NCBI GenBank assembly: GCA_027033875.1
Contig: JALVKK010000324.1
Span: 1-19,357 of the forward strand
DNA from: Flavobacteriales bacterium
Lineage (GTDB): Bacteria > Bacteroidota > Bacteroidia > Flavobacteriales > Flavobacteriaceae
Reading direction: 5' to 3'
DNA: 19,357 bases
The position numbers were made by a program, and so were the translations under genes. The notes beneath the pieces are model-generated. The model had not been told where the DNA came from. It searched no databases and saw nothing but the letters and a program-made list of their open reading frames with translations. Shown here one piece after another: positions 8,964 to 14,986 of this stretch; within the stretch, counting starts at the first letter, position 1, and every line of letters begins with the position of its first letter.

Positions 8964-9020
8964 GCATAATTTTAGCATAATTTTATTGATTTTATAATAA
9001 AATTAGAACAGATGCGTTCT
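8964..9020. repeat. Tandem and inverted repeats in a divergent intergenic region
   Basis: GCATAATTTTA occurs twice head-to-tail with no gap (8964-8974, 8975-8985). A perfect nine-base inverted repeat follows (TAATTTTAT 8978-8986, ATAAAATTA 8997-9005), then TAGAAC (9004-9009) with GTTCTA (9016-9021). They lie between the divergent starts at 8840 and 9085 and could be regulator sites. AT richness makes chance matches more likely. Confidence 0.45.
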
Positions 9021-9084
9021 ATTATAATAATTATGAATAATTATTGAACAATTAAATCTATTACAAACAATTAAAATTTAAACT

Positions 9085-9615
9085 ATGAAAAAAGTAAGTT
9101 TTACACAAATTGCCTTTATGGCGTTCTTATTAACGGGATTTGTTTTCTTATCTTCTTGTGGAGGAGATGAGAATGCAAATAAAGAAGCAACAGTTGAACA
9201 AACCGAACAACCGGCTGAACAAACAACGGAAGAACAACCGGCTGAACAACCTGCTGAAAAAGCCGAAGGAACCAATGTAGATCATTTTGCTGAAATGGAT
9301 GCTGATAAAGACGGTAAAATCAGTAAAGAAGAATTTGCTGCTCATACCAAAGGTGAATTTGAAAAAAAAGACGCTAACAAAGACGGCAAATTGACAAAAG
9401 ACGAGTGCAAAATGGCTGATCAATTTGATGCCAACAAAGACGGTGGCGTTGATCCTGATGAATTTGCAAAAGGACATGATGCCATGTTTGCTAAAATGGA
9501 TACCGATAAAGACGGATTTACTTCTAAAGAAGAATTTACGGCTTATACGGCTTCTATGAAAGAATCCGGTAAATGCGGAGAAGGAAAAAGCGAAGAAGGT
9601 AAATGCGGTAAATAA
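9085..9615 (+). CDS. EF-hand lipoprotein with EGKCG-type C-terminal tail
   Basis: This is a 176-residue exported lipoprotein. Residues 1-24 are a lipoprotein signal peptide with lipobox LSSC, so Cys25 is the lipidated residue. Residues 30-62 are a Glu/Pro/Gln-rich linker with repeated EQPAEQ. Four canonical calcium-binding EF-hand loops follow, beginning at Asp72, Asp96, Asp115 and Asp139 (DADKDGKISKEE, DANKDGKLTKDE, DANKDGGVDPDE, DTDKDGFTSKEE). Spacings of 24, 19 and 24 suggest two EF-hand pairs. The C-terminus carries SGKCG (161-165) and EGKCG (171-175). EGKCG motifs are known in HvfA-type peptides, where MNIO (DUF692) enzymes modify the Cys for copper binding; no MNIO gene is in the window. 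Codon use is like the neighbours. A terminator follows. The biological role is not known. Confidence 0.9.
   Translation: MKKVSFTQIAFMAFLLTGFVFLSSCGGDENANKEATVEQTEQPAEQTTEEQPAEQPAEKAEGTNVDHFAEMDADKDGKISKEEFAAHTKGEFEKKDANKDGKLTKDECKMADQFDANKDGGVDPDEFAKGHDAMFAKMDTDKDGFTSKEEFTAYTASMKESGKCGEGKSEEGKCGK
9205..9249 (+). repeat. In-frame direct repeat in the lipoprotein linker
   Basis: An 18-base sequence starting GAACAACCGGCTG occurs at 9205-9222 and 9232-9249. The 27-base (nine-codon) offset produces the repeated EQPAEQ linker, and such repeats can change in copy number without breaking the frame. Confidence 0.8.
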
Positions 9616-9640
9616 GAAAAATACTTATTGATAATATTTA

Positions 9641-9670
9641 AGCCACCTGTATTTTGCAGGTGGTTTTTTT
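9641..9670 (+). terminator. Rho-independent terminator after the EF-hand lipoprotein
   Basis: CCACCTG (9643-9649) pairs with CAGGTGG (9657-9663) around a seven-base loop, with outer G-T and A-T pairs and a seven-T tract (9664-9670). Confidence 0.9.
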
Positions 9671-9672
9671 AT

Positions 9673-9680
9673 TAAATTTG
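9673..9680 (+). promoter_or_regulatory. Perfect -7 box TAAATTTG just before a GTG start
   Basis: TAAATTTG matches the TAnnTTTG consensus exactly but ends only five bases before the GTG at 9686. Transcription would therefore start at or next to the start codon, giving a leaderless or nearly leaderless message. The nearest TTTG (9653-9656) is inside the preceding terminator loop at a short 16-base spacing. Confidence 0.5.
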
Positions 9681-9685
9681 TAAAT

Positions 9686-10291
9686 GTGAACAAACCGGAA
9701 TTTAACAGAAGACATTTTATCAAAGGAATCGGTGCTGCAACTATTCTGTGGCAAACCTCTCTTTTGTTTAGCTGTCAACAATCTAAATCTATATCACCTT
9801 TTGCAGAAACATTATCAAATGCTCAACAACAAATTTTACATAGAGTCTTAAACATCCTCTTTCCGAAAACAAATCAAAGTCCCGATATTGTATCGATTAA
9901 TACCGAATATCAAATCAATTATTACTTAACAGACCCGTTAATAGACCCGGACGAACAAAAATACCTTATAAAGGGTATCGGGTGGCTTGATCAAACTTCA
10001 CAGAAAATTTATAAAAAGCCTTTTATGTCTTTAAATAATACAAAACAAATAACAATAATAAATAAAATTTTAAAAACGTCTTGGGGCGAATCTTGGTTAT
10101 CCAAATTGCTGACTTTGATATTTGAATCGTTGTTATTAGACCCTATATATCATATCAACACAAATCAAGCCGGTTGGCAATGGTTACACCATCAAGCAGG
10201 ACAGCCTCGTCCTATGTTGGATATAGCTTATCCGGAAATTTTGAAACGAAAAAAAGAACAAATAATCATCACCGGTTTAGATCAGTTATAA
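9686..10291 (+). CDS. Gluconate 2-dehydrogenase subunit 3-like protein, Tat-exported
   Basis: This 201-residue protein matches the small (subunit 3, gamma) component of membrane-bound FAD dehydrogenases, which escorts the flavoprotein across the membrane by the Tat route. NRRHFIKGIGAA (7-18) is a twin-arginine signal. It is followed by a hydrophobic stretch ending LLFSC (26-30), a plausible lipobox with Cys30, so it may be a Tat lipoprotein. The mature part has family-like features (LSNAQQQILHRVLNILFP, Trp-rich QAGWQWLHHQAGQPRP near the C-terminus). The start is GTG: no ATG lies in frame before the RR motif, and the next Met is far inside. The flavoprotein gene begins one base after the stop, which indicates a single operon and probably a complex of the two products. 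Confidence 0.88.
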   Translation: MNKPEFNRRHFIKGIGAATILWQTSLLFSCQQSKSISPFAETLSNAQQQILHRVLNILFPKTNQSPDIVSINTEYQINYYLTDPLIDPDEQKYLIKGIGWLDQTSQKIYKKPFMSLNNTKQITIINKILKTSWGESWLSKLLTLIFESLLLDPIYHINTNQAGWQWLHHQAGQPRPMLDIAYPEILKRKKEQIIITGLDQL

Positions 10292-10292
10292 A

Positions 10293-11990
10293 ATGTCAAA
10301 AAAAGAAAAATACGATGTTTGTATTGTAGGAAGCGGTGCCGGTGCCGGACCGGTTATTTACGAATTGTCCAAAGCCGGTTTCAAAGTTATGGTTTTGGAA
10401 AAAGGTCCATGGTATCGTACCGGAGATTTCAGTAAAGATGAAATGGTCGCTACACGTCGTAGTGTTTATACCCCTAATCTTAAAGATGAGCCGCAGGTCA
10501 TCGAAGATTTGAATGAATATAACGAATGGGAGGCTAAATCGACCTACGACACAGGTAGAAATTTTTGGAATGGCAATTGCGTAGGCGGCTCTACTAACTT
10601 TATGAGTGGTTATTTTTCTCGTCTCAAGCCGGTCGATTTCAAACTTTTATCTACTTACGGCGAAATACCCGGAGCTAATATAGCCGACTGGCCTATCAGT
10701 TATGATGATTTGGAACCGTACTACGAAAAAGTAGAACGTTTGGTAGGAATATCGGGCAAAATTGTCCCACACAAATTTATGTCGCCGCGCTCTACCCCCG
10801 ATTATCCGTATCCGCCTTTGGCAGAAAATATCGTATCATCATGGATCGATGAAGCCGCAGGCAAGCTAAATATACAAAGTATCCCGCAGGCGAGAGCTAT
10901 TTTATCACAACAAAAAGACGAGCGTAAGGCTTGTTATTATTCCAATTTTTGCGGCAGTTACGGCTGTTCTTCCGATGCCAAGGGCAGTTCGCGTGTGGCT
11001 CTGATACACGATGCCCTCAAAACCGGTAATTGTGCCGTCATGCCCAACGCCAAAGTTTTTTATCTGGAAACCAATGGTAATTATCGCATAAAAAAAGCTT
11101 GGTATTACGACCTCTTCGGACAAAAAAAATCAATAGAAGCCAAAATTTTTGTAGTAGCGGCACAAGCAGTTGAAACCTCACGTTTGTTGCTGATGAGTCG
11201 CAATAAAGAATTTCCGGATGGTTTGGCAAACAACAACGGACAAGTCGGAAAAAATCTGATTTTTTCTGCCGGTGGTGTCGGCGGGGGCGATTTTTATTAT
11301 GATGAATTAGATGCAGAATTGGCAAAAGAACTGGCAAAACCCGGTGTATTTGTCAATCGCACCATCCAAGATTTTTATGAGTTGAGACACCCTAAAACCG
11401 GAAAAAAAATAAAGGGAGGCACCGTAGATTTTTTATTTGAACATGCCAATCCCGTATCTAAAGCTATCAGAGAAAAATGGGATAATGCCGGAAAATTGCG
11501 CTGGGGAACAGAATTAAAACAACATTTGTACCGGTATTTTACCGGAATCCGCAAACTCAAATTTGAAATTTTTGTCGATTGGCTTCCTACCGACAATTGT
11601 TTTGTAAGTTTGTCATCAAAAGTAAAAGATAAGTGGGGCGACCCCGTTGCTAAAATTCGCACCGGTAATCACCCGCACGATTTAATGGTAGGAGAAATAA
11701 TTGCAGATAAATCTAAGCAAATTCTATCTAAAATGGGCGCACACAATATATATGCGTCTATCAGTGGCACACCACCAAACAACTTGCAAGCCGGTGGTTG
11801 CCGGTTTGGTAATAACCCGCAAAAAACCGTTTTGAACAAATATTGTCAAGCACACGAAGTCGAAAATTTGTTTGTTACAGACGCTAGTTTTATGCCAACC
11901 GGTGGCAGCCTAACATTTACTTGGACTATTTATGCCAATAGTTTTAGAGTTGCGGATTATATCAAGACAATATTAAAAAATAATAACTAA
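10293..11990 (+). CDS. GMC-family FAD oxidoreductase (large subunit of a periplasmic dehydrogenase)
   Basis: This is a 565-residue flavoprotein. The FAD-binding beta-alpha-beta is at the N-terminus: DVCIVGSGAGAGP (8-20), then the acidic Glu36 in VLEKGPW. NFWNGNCVGGSTNFMSG (90-106) matches the second conserved GMC segment, and LFVTDASFMPTGG (526-538) with ANSFRVADYI (548-557) matches the C-terminal one. It has no signal peptide and probably rides on the Tat signal of the subunit encoded one base upstream. Cys213, Cys220 and Cys225 (ACYYSNFCGSYGC) lie where bacterial FAD-glucose dehydrogenases carry a 3Fe-4S cluster. Oddly, the usual active-site His (HxxGTC) is Leu498 (NNLQAGGC), and the usual NPTLT Asn appears to be Thr541. 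The substrate is unknown; sugar or alcohol oxidation is the family default. Confidence 0.9.
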   Translation: MSKKEKYDVCIVGSGAGAGPVIYELSKAGFKVMVLEKGPWYRTGDFSKDEMVATRRSVYTPNLKDEPQVIEDLNEYNEWEAKSTYDTGRNFWNGNCVGGSTNFMSGYFSRLKPVDFKLLSTYGEIPGANIADWPISYDDLEPYYEKVERLVGISGKIVPHKFMSPRSTPDYPYPPLAENIVSSWIDEAAGKLNIQSIPQARAILSQQKDERKACYYSNFCGSYGCSSDAKGSSRVALIHDALKTGNCAVMPNAKVFYLETNGNYRIKKAWYYDLFGQKKSIEAKIFVVAAQAVETSRLLLMSRNKEFPDGLANNNGQVGKNLIFSAGGVGGGDFYYDELDAELAKELAKPGVFVNRTIQDFYELRHPKTGKKIKGGTVDFLFEHANPVSKAIREKWDNAGKLRWGTELKQHLYRYFTGIRKLKFEIFVDWLPTDNCFVSLSSKVKDKWGDPVAKIRTGNHPHDLMVGEIIADKSKQILSKMGAHNIYASISGTPPNNLQAGGCRFGNNPQKTVLNKYCQAHEVENLFVTDASFMPTGGSLTFTWTIYANSFRVADYIKTILKNNN

Positions 11991-12141
11991 AACATTTTAA
12001 ATATTGCACAGCTTCACGTTAAAAAATTTTTTATTTTATATAATTTTGAACAAAAAATAACAAAATTTCAAAATACATGTTAAAATCGCATTATTTCGTT
12101 TTAAACATCTGTATTTTTTTATCAAATAAAGTGTTTTTTTG

Positions 12142-12149
12142 TATTTTTG
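12142..12149 (+). promoter_or_regulatory. -7 box TATTTTTG upstream of the cytochrome c gene
   Basis: An exact TAnnTTTG match lies 48 bases before the ATG at 12198 in the 207-base gap after the flavoprotein gene. It suggests the cytochrome has its own promoter. No clear -33 box is visible. The rest of the gap (11991-12141) is AT-rich without a strong hairpin. Confidence 0.5.
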
Positions 12150-12197
12150 TAAATTGATAACACAAATATTATTTTTATATACAAACAAAAATTAATT

Positions 12198-12599
12198 ATG
12201 ATGAATTCAAAATTATTCAGCATTTCTGTTATTTTACTTTTAACTTTGTTTAACGGTATTAGCCGGTTTTCAAAATCGCAAACCTATCAACGAATAACAA
12301 TAAATGAAATATTTCAACAATCCGGCAAGGAATTTTATAAAAATCAATGCGGTTTTTGTCATACCAAAGAAGAATTGATTGCGCCTGATATGACCAAAAT
12401 AAAAGCAACATATTTAAAAAAATATACTACAAAAGATGCTTTTGTCAAAGCGGTATCGGCTTTTGTCAAAAATCCGAATAAGAAAAATGCCATATACAGA
12501 GACGGTATCGAGAATTTTACAGATATGCCCAAAATGCCGTTTAAAGATGCCCAAATAAAATCTGTGGCAGAATATATTTATAGTGCGACCAGTCTTTGA
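12198..12599 (+). CDS. Exported monohaem cytochrome c
   Basis: This is a 133-residue class I-like cytochrome c. Residues 3-22 are a hydrophobic signal peptide or anchor (Met1 and Met2 are both possible starts). FYKNQCGFCHTKEE holds the single haem-binding CXXCH (Cys51, Cys54, His55). FTDMPKMPF (107-115) supplies the likely axial Met, Met110 or Met113. The ending IKSVAEYIYSA is the typical C-terminal helix. It follows a Tat subunit and GMC flavoprotein, a set that in alcohol, gluconate and glucose dehydrogenases includes a c-type cytochrome as electron acceptor. A shared function is therefore plausible, though the gap and separate promoter leave it unproven. Confidence 0.9.
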   Translation: MMNSKLFSISVILLLTLFNGISRFSKSQTYQRITINEIFQQSGKEFYKNQCGFCHTKEELIAPDMTKIKATYLKKYTTKDAFVKAVSAFVKNPNKKNAIYRDGIENFTDMPKMPFKDAQIKSVAEYIYSATSL

Positions 12600-12800
12600 T
12601 TTATTATACAATTATTTTGAGGGGATATTTTTGCCGGAAATCTATTTGATTTCTCAATCTTGTCGTTGATATCAATACTATTGATTCTACTAAAACAGTA
12701 TAATATCGGACGAAAATTATCTTTCTCGCAAACGATGTTCAAAAATAATTAATAAAAAACGCCATTATTTCAAATTATTTATTACTATTAAAAAAAACCT

Positions 12801-12808
12801 TAAATTTG
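12801..12808 (+). promoter_or_regulatory. -7 box TAAATTTG for the serine hydrolase gene
   Basis: An exact TAnnTTTG match lies 19 bases before the ATG at 12828, followed by an A/T-only leader. I see no TTTG -33 box. Confidence 0.55.
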
Positions 12809-12827
12809 CATTATTAAAAATAATAAA

Positions 12828-13988
12828 ATGCAAAAACTTAAGAAAATTATTGGTTATTTTACTTTGATATTAGCATTCTTTGTATTTATTTTATATTTGA
12901 CCGGATATGATTATATTTTCAAAGCCGCCAAAATAGTTTACGGAAATGGACATATCACCTCTTTTATAGATGACTTTCGTTTTTTTCCTACCAGAAAAAT
13001 AAATAATGACCCAAATAATGTTTGGCACTGGCCTAAACATACACGATACAACCAAATTAATCCCACTCAAAGACTACTCGACGAACACCATAAAATGAAA
13101 ACTGTCGCTTTTTTGATTATCAAGAACGACAGTTTGTTGAGTGAAAATTATTATGAAGGCTACAACAAAGATAGCCTATCCAATTCGTTTTCAATGGCAA
13201 AAAGTATGACCGAAGCACTTTTGGGCAAAGCTATTAAAGACGGTTATATAAAAATGTCTGATAAAGTGGTAAAATATTTACCGGACTTAAAAGGCAAATA
13301 TGCACAAGAAGTAACCATTGCCGATATAGCCTCTATGAGTAGCGGATCTAACTGGATTGAAGATTATTACAATCCGTTTCACATTACCACCGAAGCCTAT
13401 TTTAGTGAGGATTTAAGCAGTTTGATGCTCAACAAAGTTCGCATTGATAACAAACCCGGACAAAAGTTCAATTACTTAAGCGGTGATACCCAATTAATGG
13501 GCATGATTATAGCTAAAGCTACAGGTATGAGTTTGTCTGAATATATGTCAAAAAGTTTTTGGCAACCTATGGGCGCTCGCAAATATGCCTTTTGGACCCT
13601 GGACGGAAAGGGACAAACAGAAAAAGCTTTTTGTTGTATCAATTCCAATGCCCGTGATTTTGCGCGTTTCGGTAAACTATACGAACATTTAGGCAACTGG
13701 AACGGCAATCAAATCTTAGATACGGCTTATGTTAAAAAATCATTATCCCCCCGTTTAATATCTTCACCCTACTACGGCTATTCATGGTGGTTGAGCGATT
13801 ATAAAGGTAAAAAAATTGCCTATATGCGTGGCGTTTTGGGACAATATGTGATTATTATTCCCGAAGACCATTTGATAATTGTCCGCTTAGGCAAAAAAAG
13901 AGATTTCTTCCCCAACGGTAAACCGCATTCCAATGATTTTTACATTTATATAGATGAAACTTATGAGATGTTAAAAAGTAGTATGTAG
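12828..13988 (+). CDS. Membrane-anchored beta-lactamase-fold serine hydrolase
   Basis: This 386-residue protein belongs to the class C beta-lactamase / penicillin-binding-like hydrolase superfamily (esterase, NylB-like amidase and D-aminopeptidase relatives). Residues 7-28 form one hydrophobic anchor, placing the domain in the periplasm. The nucleophile motif SxxK is Ser122-Met-Ala-Lys125 (SNSFSMAKSM). The second motif YxS is Tyr216-Leu-Ser218 (FNYLSGDTQLMG). The third, KTG/HxG-like, position is probably in MRGVLGQYVIIIPE (333-346), where the basic residue is Arg334. Further family features are DIASMSSGSNW (166-176) and NARDFARFGKLY (274-285). The real substrate is unknown and resistance should not be assumed. 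It stands alone with its own promoter; no nearby gene suggests its partner. Confidence 0.88.
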   Translation: MQKLKKIIGYFTLILAFFVFILYLTGYDYIFKAAKIVYGNGHITSFIDDFRFFPTRKINNDPNNVWHWPKHTRYNQINPTQRLLDEHHKMKTVAFLIIKNDSLLSENYYEGYNKDSLSNSFSMAKSMTEALLGKAIKDGYIKMSDKVVKYLPDLKGKYAQEVTIADIASMSSGSNWIEDYYNPFHITTEAYFSEDLSSLMLNKVRIDNKPGQKFNYLSGDTQLMGMIIAKATGMSLSEYMSKSFWQPMGARKYAFWTLDGKGQTEKAFCCINSNARDFARFGKLYEHLGNWNGNQILDTAYVKKSLSPRLISSPYYGYSWWLSDYKGKKIAYMRGVLGQYVIIIPEDHLIIVRLGKKRDFFPNGKPHSNDFYIYIDETYEMLKSSM

Positions 13989-14073
13989 CAAGTTGCTAGT
14001 AAAGGTACGGCTTAACACATTTTAATACTTCAAGCGTAATTAGGCTGCATTTTTGGATTGTATTTTTTTCTGT

Positions 14074-14105
14074 AAAAAAAAAAGTGCGTCAAAATTTGAC
14101 GCACT
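14074..14105 (-). terminator. Terminator of mscL (minus strand)
   Basis: AGTGCGTCAAA (14083-14093) and TTTGACGCACT (14095-14105) are perfect complements around one base, giving a long stem with a small loop. On the minus strand the hairpin is followed by about ten T (A-run 14074-14083). It begins 18 bases past the mscL stop. Confidence 0.9.
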
Positions 14106-14122
14106 CAATGTAAGATGGGGAC

Positions 14123-14539
14123 CTATTTTTTCAATAAGTCTCGGATCTCCGTTAAAAGGATTTCTTCGTTAGAAGGTTTGGGCGGTTCAGCCGGCGCTTC
14201 TTCTTCTTTCTTCTTCATATTATTGTATGCCTTTACAATCAAAAACATTACCAATCCGACAATCAATAAATTAATAATGGTATCAATCCATTGCCCATAC
14301 ATAATAGCATTTTCCGGTTTGGCAACTTTACCGGCAGCATCAAGTACTGCTTCATCCAGAACGATTTTCCATTCTTTGAAACTAACGCCTCCGGTGAAAT
14401 GACTCACAACAGGCATAACAATCATACTGACAAAACCTTTGACGACTAAACCAATGGCGCCTGCCATAATAACCGCAACAGCAAACTCAATGACGTTGCC
14501 ACCCATGATGAATTTCTTAAATTCTTGATACATACTCAT
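14123..14539 (-). CDS. mscL: Large-conductance mechanosensitive channel MscL
   Basis: This 138-residue inner-membrane channel opens under membrane tension to release solutes during osmotic downshock. It is close to the E. coli protein (136 residues). The N-terminal helix and first transmembrane segment carry the family signature: FKKFIMGGNVIEFAVAVIMAGAIG (7-30, split here as FKKFIMGGNV and IEFAVAVIMAGAIG), continuing GFVSMIVMPVVS. The second transmembrane segment is at about 83-105 (WIDTIINLLIVGLVMFLIVK). A charged tail follows, with KKKEEEAPAEPPKPSNEE and a short C-terminal helix (EILLTEIRDLLKK) that forms the cytoplasmic bundle. Met1 and Met3 are both possible starts. It has its own promoter and terminator, so it is monocistronic. 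Confidence 0.97.
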   Translation of the reverse strand: MSMYQEFKKFIMGGNVIEFAVAVIMAGAIGLVVKGFVSMIVMPVVSHFTGGVSFKEWKIVLDEAVLDAAGKVAKPENAIMYGQWIDTIINLLIVGLVMFLIVKAYNNMKKKEEEAPAEPPKPSNEEILLTEIRDLLKK

Positions 14540-14566
14540 AACTGTTTATTTCTGTTAATTTTTTTG

Positions 14567-14599
14567 CAAATATACAAATAATTTTTCGTTTTTTGCAAA
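14567..14599 (-). promoter_or_regulatory. Promoter of mscL
   Basis: On the minus strand, TTTG (14599-14596) and a perfect TATATTTG (14574-14567) are 21 bases apart, matching the Bacteroidota -33/-7 layout. The start codon is 28 bases downstream. Confidence 0.7.
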
Positions 14600-14921
14600 A
14601 AATGCATTTTATATTAATAAACTGAGCGGGTTTATTAACTAATAATGTATATTGTTACATCAACAAAATCTCAATTTAATAATACATAAATAGAAATAAA
14701 AGCGATAAATACACGAATAAATAGTGAATTATTAGTTAAAACATTACTCAACGCCATATTTCCAAATCCGGTTATTTCGATACAATCCCTATTTTCATCG
14801 AGACTACTCAATGTCCTACTTTTCAATTTATCAAATTAGAAATTAGAAGTGTTAGGTAATCTGTAAAAATCTAAAATCGAATTGCAAACCGAAAATCTGA
14901 AATCATTAAAAAAAAATATTG
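14600..14921. other. Non-coding stretch between mscL and rpsP
   Basis: I find no credible gene here on either strand. The sequence is AT-rich. It contains a perfect 12-base inverted repeat: TTAACTAATAAT (14635-14646) and ATTATTAGTTAA (14728-14739), 81 bases apart. Close to the rpsP promoter is a run of AAATCT/AAAATC-like words (about 14865-14905). Confidence 0.6.
14635..14739. repeat. Perfect 12-base inverted repeat flanking 81 bases
   Basis: TTAACTAATAAT at the left end and its exact complement at the right end bound a 105-base AT-rich segment with no open frame. No target-site duplication is apparent next to it. It could be a miniature element, a long hairpin or chance in AT-rich DNA. Confidence 0.4.
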
Positions 14922-14929
14922 TATATTTG
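14922..14929 (+). promoter_or_regulatory. -7 box TATATTTG of rpsP-rimM
   Basis: An exact TAnnTTTG match sits 58 bases before the rpsP ATG. The -33 region is not obvious. Transcription would start near 14934, leaving a leader of roughly 50 bases. Confidence 0.7.
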
Positions 14930-14934
14930 CCGTC

Positions 14935-14986
14935 CGAAAAAAGATTAAAATAACCGGGGTCGGGAACCCCATAAAATCAAACAGTT
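14935..14986 (+). promoter_or_regulatory. Candidate ribosomal-protein leader of rpsP
   Basis: The short leader contains a GC-rich hairpin that stands out from the AT-rich surroundings: GGGGT (14956-14960), loop CGGGA, ACCCC (14966-14970), ending 16 bases before the ATG. It has no T-tract and is not a terminator. Structured leaders that bind S16 have been described in Flavobacteria. I infer autoregulation here but cannot test the match. Confidence 0.5.

Noticed and set aside
9078..9477. Two open frames on the minus strand opposite the EF-hand lipoprotein, one rich in Cys/Ser/Ala (CSAGCS repeats).
   Set aside because: They mirror the repetitive codons of the plus-strand gene, which has a clear lipobox, EF-hands and a terminator.
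12624..12752. A 42-codon stop-free frame with a hydrophobic segment (FSILSLISILLILLKQ) between the cytochrome c and serine hydrolase genes.
   Set aside because: It begins just after a TGA and has no ATG or convincing start, no match I recognise, and AT-rich DNA readily gives such frames. It might be a gene remnant but cannot be supported.
12828..13988. A beta-lactamase resistance gene.
   Set aside because: The SxxK/YxS motifs show only the fold. The membrane anchor and sequence fit esterase/amidase-type relatives, and the third motif is not a standard KTG.
14115..14402. An open frame on the plus strand opposite mscL.
   Set aside because: MscL on the minus strand has full family signatures, a promoter and a terminator. 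The plus frame starts next to the terminator hairpin.
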